From AP-16 sp046727735 (lineage in GTDB: Bacteria; Pseudomonadota; Alphaproteobacteria; Rhizobiales; Xanthobacteraceae): a stretch of DNA of 64,000 nt. The stretch's first letter is position 1. Each line of letters starts with the position of its first letter. Below the pieces are notes generated by a model. That model was given only the letters and a program-made list of their open reading frames with translations. It did not search any database and was not told the origin of the DNA. Below, in pieces: positions 17,250-24,551 of the stretch. A program made the position numbers and the translations under genes. The stretch is taken from the NCBI GenBank assembly GCA_046727735.1, contig JBKPDF010000017.1, forward strand, positions 1-64,000, in the 5' to 3' direction.

Positions 17250-17441
17250 CTAGTAAACGTCGCGATCGATTTCCGGTCGGCCGGCAGCGATGGAAGGTTG
17301 CAGGATCGCGACCGGATCGGACGCCGGGAACGTCTCCTCCAAGCCGCGCTCGAGCGCCCATTCCTGCCCGCGCCGCTTTTCGTCGCTTCGCCGGATCTTG
17401 AGAGGCGGAGCCGAAGCTTCGGAGTGCGCGTCTGCGTTCAT
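17250..17441 (-). CDS. Small conserved acidic protein near ecfG
   Basis: About 63 residues, unknown function. The core WALERGLEETFPASDPVAI is a motif I know from short uncharacterised proteins of Hyphomicrobiales, often near stress genes. No signal or membrane segment. An alternative ATG at 17456 would add five residues. It lies convergent to ecfG and downstream of usg. Confidence 0.65.
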   Translation of the reverse strand: MNADAHSEASAPPLKIRRSDEKRRGQEWALERGLEETFPASDPVAILQPSIAAGRPEIDRDVY

Positions 17442-17513
17442 CACGAGTTTGCCCATTCAGATTCATTGGAGCAGGTTCGGCGCGCAATAGCGAGTCGCCG
17501 ACGCAATGCGCGA

Positions 17514-17783
17514 TCAATGCAAACCAAACAGCCTGTCGATCGCGCGGAGTTCCGCCGGCCGATTCAACGCCGAATGTGCAACCACGACCGAATGCAGGGC
17601 GCCGTCGAGGGACCTTCGCCAGAACGCTAGAAAATCCTGCAGAATAGGAAAGTCCGGCCACGTGTCATATTCCTGCCAGACATAGGATTGCAGCAGCCAC
17701 GGGTGATCCGGTCGGCGATATAAAATATGTGCCGTGGTCAATCCGAATCCGGCGAGTTGGCGACGACAGCCTTCGGAGATCAT
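17514..17783 (-). CDS. usg: Usg-family protein
   Basis: 89 residues matching the alphaproteobacterial Usg family almost end to end: QLAGFGLTTAHILYRRPDHP, then the WQEYDTWPDFPILQDFLAFW core and DGALHSVVVAHSALNRPAE. Function unknown; named for a gene upstream of a symbiosis or tryptophan gene in other species. Start ATG at 17783. Confidence 0.88.
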   Translation of the reverse strand: MISEGCRRQLAGFGLTTAHILYRRPDHPWLLQSYVWQEYDTWPDFPILQDFLAFWRRSLDGALHSVVVAHSALNRPAELRAIDRLFGLH

Positions 17784-17971
17784 CGGTCGTACTCCATGAA
17801 CGCGGCGACGTCAGTCCCAGTGACCTCCCTCCGGACCTGGCCGTTGTCGCACACTCGGCAGCATTAACTCGAAGCCGGCTTCAGCAGTTCCGGATCTCTG
17901 TGAAGCGAGATCGCGTCACCGCGAAGAAACAAGCCGGGATCGCCACGAAACTGTTGCAATGTTTCGGCACG

Positions 17972-17996
17972 GGAACCAACACGATGATCACGCGTT
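17972..17996 (+). promoter_or_regulatory. EcfG promoter of the second EcfG-like sigma gene
   Basis: GGAAC (17972-17976), 16 bases, CGTT (17993-17996), exact consensus. It rules out the ATG at 17959 as the sigma start for transcripts from this promoter and favours the ATG at 18043. Confidence 0.8.
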
Positions 17997-18042
17997 GACG
18001 GGAGCCGAACATCTTTTCGCCCGTGCGGGCGAGCGGGAGTCC

Positions 18043-18975
18043 ATGGTCGCCCGGAAGACCGCGATGCGCGCCTCACGATTAGCGCCGGCTTCGGTTGCCG
18101 CCGCCGCAACGGCGCGCGTCAGCCTCGGTGCGAGAGATTCCAATAAAACCGTCCGGCGCCTGCGGCGCTCAGCGCGCGAGAGCACGGGTAACGCCTCCGA
18201 CCGCACTCGGCGTGCGGCTCACAACATGTCCAGCGTAACGACGCGCGACGAAATCCTCCTTGAGCACGAGCCCGTGAGCGCACAAGGCGCAACCGCGAAT
18301 CGGCCGCGATTTGCAAACAAACATCGGCGATCCATTGCGAGCGCTGTACACACGGCTTCAGCGGAACATGTCGCAGCGGTCGCGCGAGCGCAGCGGCCTC
18401 AGCGCGCGGCTACCGCGAACGGCAAAGCGCCGAACAGCGAATGGGCGCGGGAGGCGATTCTGGCCGAGGTTCCCAAGTTGCGGGCCTTCGCCATTTCGCT
18501 GTGCGGCAATTTGGACCAGGCCGACGACTTCGTGCAGGAAACCTTGCTCCGCGCCTGGGCGCACATCGACCAGTTTCAGCGCGGCACCAACATGGCCGCC
18601 TGGCTGTTCACCATCCTGCGCAACAGCCTGCGCTCCAATTACCGCAAGTACCGCCGCGAGATCGAGGATGCCGACGGCAGCTACGCGGAGAAGCTGATCT
18701 CCCATCCGGAACAGAACGGGCGGCTGGAATTCGAGGAGCTGCGCGCCGCGCTCGCCAAACTGCCGTCCGATCAGCGCGAAACTTTGATCCTGGTGGTGGC
18801 TTCCGGCGCGTCCTACGAGGAAGCGGCGGAGATCTGCGGCTGCCGGGTTGGCACGATCAAGAGCCGGGTACACCGCGCGCGCGCCCGCCTGGCGCAAATT
18901 CTGGCAATCGACAGCATCGACGACTTCGCCCTGGACCCGACGACACAGGCGGTACTCGGCACTGCGCCGGCGTGA
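18043..18975 (+). CDS. Second EcfG-like sigma factor with a long basic N-terminal extension
   Basis: Paralogue of EcfG. The sigma core is the last ~175 residues: REAILAEVPKLRAFAISL, TNMAAWLFTILRNSLRSNYR and VGTIKSRVHRARARL, closely matching ecfG at 16.7 kb. In front lies about 135 residues rich in Arg, Ala, Ser and Thr without recognisable domain. No ATG, GTG or TTG in frame was found between about 18275 and the sigma core, so an extension is hard to avoid. ATG 18043 has GGGAG upstream; 18226 (ATG) and 18274 (GTG) are alternatives. An exact EcfG promoter upstream suggests it is part of the stress cascade. Confidence 0.8.
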   Translation: MVARKTAMRASRLAPASVAAAATARVSLGARDSNKTVRRLRRSARESTGNASDRTRRAAHNMSSVTTRDEILLEHEPVSAQGATANRPRFANKHRRSIASAVHTASAEHVAAVARAQRPQRAATANGKAPNSEWAREAILAEVPKLRAFAISLCGNLDQADDFVQETLLRAWAHIDQFQRGTNMAAWLFTILRNSLRSNYRKYRREIEDADGSYAEKLISHPEQNGRLEFEELRAALAKLPSDQRETLILVVASGASYEEAAEICGCRVGTIKSRVHRARARLAQILAIDSIDDFALDPTTQAVLGTAPA

Positions 18976-19096
18976 GGCGCGCAATCGAGCGGATTCGGAG
19001 AATTTTTCAGCCGGCCTCGGAACCCGCTTCGGCATTGGACGTTGAGCTTGTGCCGGGCGGGTTCCCCCCATCCCCCGTCCCCCCGCCGCCCGGCAC

Positions 19097-19140
19097 AGCC
19101 CTGGTCGGCTCTGCGTGAGTCGGCCGGGGCTTTGTCTTTT
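19097..19140 (+). terminator. Rho-independent terminator after the second sigma gene
   Basis: AGCCCTGGTCGGCTC and GAGTCGGCCGGGGCT form a 15-bp stem with GU wobbles around a 5-base loop, followed by TTTGTCTTTT. It lies about 120 bp after the sigma stop. Confidence 0.7.
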
Positions 19141-19371
19141 GACCGTCCGTTAACCCCATGAACCGGCGGGTGAAACCAAATCTCAGGCGGCGGCCAGCCG
19201 TCGAGGGGCTCGGCACCGGGAGGTTCGGCGGTGTTCCGCCAGCACTGAACGGGCGGGCAACGTCAGGAACCGGAACGCGCCGCTCGGGCGCTTTCCCCGG
19301 CCGGCGATGACGAAAACGTGATTGCTCGGGGATTTCTGCTTGTGCCCCCGCTGGGAGACTGGGTCACGCGC

Positions 19372-19396
19372 GGAACCGGAATGAAGGATCGGGGTT
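19372..19396 (+). promoter_or_regulatory. Possible EcfG-type promoter of the PRC-barrel gene
   Basis: GGAAC (19372-19376), 16 bases, GGTT (19393-19396), about 45 bp before the start codon. One mismatch to the consensus -10. Confidence 0.4.
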
Positions 19397-19439
19397 TAGC
19401 GCATATCGATCGATAGCGGGAAGATAGCGGGAGGGCTCC

Positions 19440-19913
19440 ATGCGCGTTCATTGGCTGTTCGCCGCGGTTTTCGCGGCGGGCTTCAGCGGGCTCTGCGCAC
19501 CGGTGCTCGGCGGCGACGGCACCAGCGCCGGACAGGGCAGCACCGCACCGGCAGCGGCCGAGACCGGCTCGGACGACACTTGGCGGACCGTCCTGCCCTA
19601 TCAGGATGTGCAGAGCGTGCTCGGCAAGGAGGTTCGCAGTAGTGCCGACGAGGACATGGGACGGATCGTCGACGTCCTGGTCGACCGGAACGGCCAAGTC
19701 CGCGCGGCCGTGATCGATTTCGGCGGGTTCCTGGGGGTGGGGAATCGGAAAGTGGTCGTCGATTGGACGGCGCTGCATTTCGCGCCGGCCGATCAGCCCG
19801 ACCGCATCTCGCTCGATCTCACCCGCAACCAAGTCAAAGAGGCTCCGGAATACAAGCCGGGCAAGCCTGTCGTCGTGCTGGGCGCGCTGGGGCCTGCCGT
19901 TCCGGATCTCTAG
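19440..19913 (+). CDS. Exported PRC-barrel domain protein
   Basis: 157 residues. A signal peptide (about 1-24) is followed by a low-complexity linker and a PRC-barrel-like domain (55-140): VQSVLGKEVRSSADEDMGRI, VDVLVDRNGQVRAAVIDFGG and the FLGVGNRKVVVDW strand. Such periplasmic PRC-barrel proteins are common stress-induced proteins in Hyphomicrobiales, with unknown function. Strong GGAGGG site before the ATG, and an EcfG-like promoter upstream. Confidence 0.85.
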   Translation: MRVHWLFAAVFAAGFSGLCAPVLGGDGTSAGQGSTAPAAAETGSDDTWRTVLPYQDVQSVLGKEVRSSADEDMGRIVDVLVDRNGQVRAAVIDFGGFLGVGNRKVVVDWTALHFAPADQPDRISLDLTRNQVKEAPEYKPGKPVVVLGALGPAVPDL

Positions 19914-19934
19914 GCCGAGCCGCGGCAGCCGCCG

Positions 19935-21212
19935 GTGCATAGGCTCGGTGGCCGCGGAGCCAGCGACCAAATCACGCCGCAGCCTCCGTCCGGTTCCCGA
20001 AAGCCCCCGGCCCCGTCGGCCGCGAGCCTGCGCGGGCTCGACTGGTTCGTGTTCTTCCTCGCCGACGTGCAGACCGGCTTCGGGCCATTCGTCTCCGTCT
20101 ATTTGACGACCCAGGCGTGGACCCAGGTCGATATCGGCTTGGTGCTCACGGCCGGCGGCCTGGTCGCACTCATCGGACAGATGCCAGGCGGCGCGATCGT
20201 CGACGCGGCGCGCTCGGAGCGGTTGGTCGCCGCTTGCGGCGTGGTCGCCATCAGCTTGAGCGCCATCGCGTTGGCGGTCTGGCCTATCTTCCTGCTGGTT
20301 CTGCTCGGCCGCGTGTTGCATGCCATCGCTAGCTGCGTGCTGGGACCGGCGATGGCGGCAATCAGCCTCGGCCTCGTCGGTCATGCCGGCGTCAGCGAGC
20401 GGCTCGCGCGCAATGCCCGGTTCGCGTCGGTAGGGACCGCGCTTGCGGCCGGCGTGATGGGCCTGCTCGGGCAGCTGACGTCGAGCCGCGCCGTGTTCTT
20501 CGCGACCGCGGCTTTGATCGTGCCGACGCTGATTGCGTTGTTTCACATCCGTCCTGACGAGATCGATCCGGAACGCGCCCACGGCGGCAAGCACGACGCC
20601 GGCCTGCGCAAGCTCGGCGAGGGACTCCTGACGCTCGCCGGAAATCCTCCGCTGCTGATCCTGGCCGGCTGCGCGCTGCTGTTCCATCTCGGCAACGCCG
20701 CACTGTTGCCGCTGATGGGGAGCCTGCTAACCATGCGGTCCGGGAATCTGGCAACGGCATTGATCGCCGCCTGCATCGTCGTGCCGCAATTCGTGGTGGC
20801 GGTGTGCGCGCCCTGGGTTGGCCGCAAGGCCGAGCAGTGGGGGCGCCGGCCGCTGTTGCTTCTCGGCTTTGCAGCACTGCCCGTCCGTGCGGTGCTGTTC
20901 GCCGCGCTTCCGGATGCGTATTTGGTGGTTGCTGTGCAGTTGCTCGACGGAATTTCCGCAGCCGTGCTCGGCGTGCTGGTCCCGCTCATCGTCGCCGACG
21001 CGACCCGGGGCACGGGCCGGTTCAATCTGGCGCAGGGGATCGTCGGCACTGCGGTCGGGATCGGCGCCTCGCTCAGCACGACGCTCGCCGGCTATATCAG
21101 CGATTATCTCGGCAGCGGCACCGCGTTTCTCGGGCTCGGAGCGCTCGGCTTCATGGGGCTGGTCCTGGTCTGGGCCGCCCTGCCTGAGACCCGCCCGACC
21201 GCGATCGAGTGA
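19935..21212 (+). CDS. MFS transporter
   Basis: Inner-membrane major facilitator, 425 residues, about 12 transmembrane helices starting near residue 38 (LDWFVFFLADVQTGFGPFVS). The loop after helix 2 has GGAIVDAARSERL and the second half has GRKAEQWGRRPLLL, both in place of the usual MFS GxxxDRxGRR loops. It begins with GTG at 19935, 21 bases after the PRC-barrel stop, so the two may be co-transcribed. Substrate unknown; the sequence resembles drug or small-metabolite exporters. Confidence 0.85.
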   Translation: MHRLGGRGASDQITPQPPSGSRKPPAPSAASLRGLDWFVFFLADVQTGFGPFVSVYLTTQAWTQVDIGLVLTAGGLVALIGQMPGGAIVDAARSERLVAACGVVAISLSAIALAVWPIFLLVLLGRVLHAIASCVLGPAMAAISLGLVGHAGVSERLARNARFASVGTALAAGVMGLLGQLTSSRAVFFATAALIVPTLIALFHIRPDEIDPERAHGGKHDAGLRKLGEGLLTLAGNPPLLILAGCALLFHLGNAALLPLMGSLLTMRSGNLATALIAACIVVPQFVVAVCAPWVGRKAEQWGRRPLLLLGFAALPVRAVLFAALPDAYLVVAVQLLDGISAAVLGVLVPLIVADATRGTGRFNLAQGIVGTAVGIGASLSTTLAGYISDYLGSGTAFLGLGALGFMGLVLVWAALPETRPTAIE

Positions 21213-21249
21213 CGGTAGGTTGGCGATCGCGCGAGGATCAGCCCCGCGG

Positions 21250-22335
21250 CTACGCCGAGGCAGCGCCCTCGCGCAGGCCCTGGACGGCCACGAGCTTGGG
21301 CCGTGGCGCGGTCTCCTCCATCAAGCTGCGATAGGTCGCCAGGTAATCCTTGGCCATGCGGCGTGCCGTGAACCGTTCTTCGAAGCGTTTGCGCACTCGC
21401 TCGCGCGACAATTCCGGAAGGCGGTTGACCGCGGCGATGCCGCTGGTCTCGTCCTCCACGATGAAGCCGGTCACGCCGTCTTCGACGATTTCGGCGACCG
21501 ATCCGCGATTGAAGGCGACCACAGGCGTGCCGCAAGCGAACGCCTCGATCATGACCAAGCCGAACGGCTCCGGCCAATTGATCGGCATGAGCAAGCCGAT
21601 CGCGCCGCTGAGAAACTCGGATTTTTCCCGATCGCTGATCTCCCCGATATATTCGATGAACGGCAGGCTCAGCAACGGCCGGATCTCCGTCTCGAAATAA
21701 TCGATATCCACGCGGTCGACCTTCGCGGCGATCTTCAGCGGTATCTCGCAACGCGCCGCAATGCGGATCGCGCGATCCACGCGTTTTTCGGGAGCTATGC
21801 GTCCCAGGAAGGCCAGGTAGCTGGGTTTCACGGGACGCGGACGCAACAAGTCTTCCGGCAAGCCGTGATGCACGGTGCGCACCCAGCGCGCTTGCGGCAC
21901 GGGCCGGCGCTGCGCGTTGGATATGGAAATGACCGGGACCGAGGAGAACGTATGGAAAACCGGCTGATGCTCCGGCAAGTCCAGCCGTCCGTGCAGCGTC
22001 GTGACGGACGGCGTCGGCTGACGCGAGAACAGCGAGAACGGATAGTAGTCGAGATGAAAATGCAGAAAATCGAACTCAGAAGCGCGCTGGCGCACGCGTT
22101 CGAGCATCATCATGTGCAGCGCATTGGGATCCCGGATGGAGCCGTCCAGGCGCAGTGCCTTGGGCCACATCGCCTCCAGCGTGCCGGAGGTACGGGAATC
22201 CCCACTCGCGAATAGCGTCACGTCATGGCCGAGCGCAACCAATTCCTCGGTCAGCCAGTGAATCACGCGCTCGGTTCCGCCGTACAGCTTGGGCGGCACG
22301 GCTTCGGTAAGCGGCGCTATCTGGCCAATGTGCAT
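21250..22335 (-). CDS. GT4-family glycosyltransferase, paralogue of the 4.4-kb gene
   Basis: 361 residues, GT-B fold. It begins MHIGQIAPLTEAVPPKLYGG, the same opening as the 4.4-kb gene, and has LGRIAPEKRVD near 180 and EPFGLVMIEAFACGTPVVAF near 255. AGGAGGG precedes the ATG at 22335. The two genes probably arose by duplication and may act on the same type of glycan. Convergent with the MFS gene. An EcfG-like promoter lies about 80-100 bp upstream. Confidence 0.85.
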   Translation of the reverse strand: MHIGQIAPLTEAVPPKLYGGTERVIHWLTEELVALGHDVTLFASGDSRTSGTLEAMWPKALRLDGSIRDPNALHMMMLERVRQRASEFDFLHFHLDYYPFSLFSRQPTPSVTTLHGRLDLPEHQPVFHTFSSVPVISISNAQRRPVPQARWVRTVHHGLPEDLLRPRPVKPSYLAFLGRIAPEKRVDRAIRIAARCEIPLKIAAKVDRVDIDYFETEIRPLLSLPFIEYIGEISDREKSEFLSGAIGLLMPINWPEPFGLVMIEAFACGTPVVAFNRGSVAEIVEDGVTGFIVEDETSGIAAVNRLPELSRERVRKRFEERFTARRMAKDYLATYRSLMEETAPRPKLVAVQGLREGAASA

Positions 22336-22414
22336 AAAAACCCTCCTGTCGCACGGCACGGCAACTTCGAGCTACTCGGTCAGGGACGAGAAGGAATGCC
22401 CCCCACGCATGTCT

Positions 22415-22439
22415 AACCGGGCCACGCCGTTTAGGTTCC
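22415..22439 (-). promoter_or_regulatory. Possible EcfG-type promoter of the second glycosyltransferase
   Basis: Minus-strand GGAAC (22439-22435), 16 bases, GGTT (22418-22415). One mismatch to the consensus -10, the same variant seen before the rlpA-like and PRC-barrel genes. Confidence 0.4.
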
Positions 22440-22573
22440 CAAGCCCGGAGGTCCGGCGCGCAGCGGTGCGCAACCAACTCGGCGGTATGGCGTTGAAGCC
22501 TGGATAGCTCGGACCCCGTTGCCGGCTGAGGCACCGTTGGTCGACATGGGCGCACTGACGGAGTCGGGGTAGG

Positions 22574-24340
22574 ATGGAATCGCTTTGCGCGTATGCCCAC
22601 AGGCCGGTCGGTTTCTTCCTGCGCTACATCCGGTTGCGCCCCGGGACGCATGCCGTGATCTTGGCCGCGGTGCTCGCCGCGGTGACGTGCTCGGTGAGCA
22701 CCCAATACGGCGTCAAGTTCCTGGTGGACACGCTGTCGGGCCGCGGCGGCGGCGCGCAGAACATCTGGGTTGCCTTCGCGTTGCTGCTCTCCCTGATCGC
22801 AGCCGACAATCTGCTGTGGCGGCTCGCGAGCTGGGTTGCGAGCTACACGTTCGTGGCGGTGACCGGCGACATTCGCAGCGATCTGTTCCGGCATCTCACT
22901 GGACACGCCCCGAGCTATTTCACCGAGCGCCTGCCCGGAATGCTGACGAGCCGCATTACCGCAACATCCAATGCGGTGTTCACGGTCGAGAACATGTTCG
23001 TTTGGAACGTATTGCCGCCGTGCGCGGCGACCGCGGGCGCGATCGTGTTTCTCGCCACGGTCAGCTGGCAGATGGCCGCCGGGCTGATGCTGATCGCGGC
23101 GGTTCTTGTTCTGGCGATGTTCCGGCTCGCTGCCGCCGGCAAGCCGCTGCATCATGATTTTGCCGACAAGGCTGCGGCAGTGGATGGGGAGATGGTCGAC
23201 GTCGTCGGCAACATGCCCCTGGTGTGGGCCTTCGGCGGGCTGAGGCGCGAGTACCGCAGGTTCGACGCGACCGTCGGCCGCGAGATGGGCGCGCGGCGAA
23301 GCAGCCTGCGTTATCTGGAGAAGGTGCGCCTGTTCCACGCGGTGATCACCGTCGTGCTCACGATTGCGCTCGTCGCGTGGGCGCTCGTGATGTGGGAGCA
23401 CGGGCAAGCCACGACCGGACAGGTCGTGCTGGTGTGCACGTTGGGCATGTCGATCCTGCACGCAACGCGCGACCTAGCAGTGGCGCTGGTCGACGTTACG
23501 CAACACATGGCGCGGCTCTCGGAAGCACTCGCCACGCTGCTGGTTCCCCACGGGCTGTGCGATCATCCCCGTGCGGCACCGCTGGTCCGCAAGGGTGCGA
23601 GCGTCGCATTCGAAGATATCGCCTTCCGATATCCGGACGGGCGCAAAGTGTTCGAGAACTTCAGCCTGAGGCTCCGGCGTGGGCAGCGCGTCGGCCTGGT
23701 GGGCGTCTCCGGCAGCGGAAAATCGACGTTGTTCGCGCTCCTGCAACGGTTCTACGACGTGCAGCGCGGGCGCATCCTGATCGACGGCCAGGACGTCGCG
23801 ATGGTTACCCAAGAAAGCCTGCGCGAGGCGATCGCCGTCGTCCCGCAGGACATTTCCTTGTTCCATCGCTCGATCCTGGAAAACATCCGCTACGGCCGCC
23901 AGGACGCGTCGGATCAGGAGGTCTGGGAGGCCGTGACGGCGGCGCGGTGCGATACGTTCATCGATGCGCTGCCGGACGGGCCGGCTACCATCGTCGGGGA
24001 TCGCGGCGTGAAGCTCTCCGGCGGCCAGCGGCAACGCATCGCGATCGCGCGCGCGTTCCTCAAAAACACCCCGCTCCTGCTGCTCGACGAGGCGACTTCG
24101 GCGCTCGACAGCGAATCCGAAGAAGCCATCCGCGAGGCGCTCGACCGCCTGATGCGCGGCCGCACGGTGATCGCGATCGCGCACCGGCTGTCCACGCTGC
24201 GCAATTTTGAACGAATCGTCGTTCTGAGGGCGGGCAAGGTCGTTCAAGACGGCCCGCCCGAAAAGCTGATGCGCGGCGAAGGCATCTATCGCGAACTAGT
24301 GAGGCGCGAGGTGTTGCGTCTGCCGCGCCAGGCTGCTTAA
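22574..24340 (+). CDS. ABC exporter, fused membrane and ATPase domains
   Basis: Half-size ABC exporter of 588 residues that would work as a dimer in the inner membrane. The six-helix membrane domain spans about 25-310; the nucleotide-binding domain (345-575) has Walker A GVSGSGKST near 378, the signature LSGGQRQRIAIARAF near 480, Walker B LLLLDEATSALDSESEE near 500 and the H-loop IAIAHRLSTL. The architecture resembles MsbA/NdvA-like lipid or glucan exporters; with neighbouring glycosyltransferases and glucan hydrolases, glycan or glycolipid export is a plausible inference. GGTAGG precedes the ATG. Confidence 0.9.
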   Translation: MESLCAYAHRPVGFFLRYIRLRPGTHAVILAAVLAAVTCSVSTQYGVKFLVDTLSGRGGGAQNIWVAFALLLSLIAADNLLWRLASWVASYTFVAVTGDIRSDLFRHLTGHAPSYFTERLPGMLTSRITATSNAVFTVENMFVWNVLPPCAATAGAIVFLATVSWQMAAGLMLIAAVLVLAMFRLAAAGKPLHHDFADKAAAVDGEMVDVVGNMPLVWAFGGLRREYRRFDATVGREMGARRSSLRYLEKVRLFHAVITVVLTIALVAWALVMWEHGQATTGQVVLVCTLGMSILHATRDLAVALVDVTQHMARLSEALATLLVPHGLCDHPRAAPLVRKGASVAFEDIAFRYPDGRKVFENFSLRLRRGQRVGLVGVSGSGKSTLFALLQRFYDVQRGRILIDGQDVAMVTQESLREAIAVVPQDISLFHRSILENIRYGRQDASDQEVWEAVTAARCDTFIDALPDGPATIVGDRGVKLSGGQRQRIAIARAFLKNTPLLLLDEATSALDSESEEAIREALDRLMRGRTVIAIAHRLSTLRNFERIVVLRAGKVVQDGPPEKLMRGEGIYRELVRREVLRLPRQAA

Positions 24341-24551
24341 TAGCGCGGCGCCGGGGGTTACGTACGAGTCGACAACGAGCGCAATTTGCGACAACCCGGT
24401 CGGCGCCGCGACCGGGCGGCGCGCGGTGCGATCTTCCGCCATATCTGGTCGGCAGCGGCATTGTCGCCCGGAATGCATGGGTTACGGGGAGCCGCAGCAC
24501 GGCAGCGAACCGGCACGGATGCGCAGCAGCATCGCAAGTTCGAGGGCGGAC

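Larger units (their letters stand above)
18976..19439. other. Intergenic region between the second sigma gene and a PRC-barrel gene
   Basis: About 460 bases with no supported gene. It holds the terminator at 19097-19140 and an EcfG-like promoter at 19372-19396. Confidence 0.55.
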
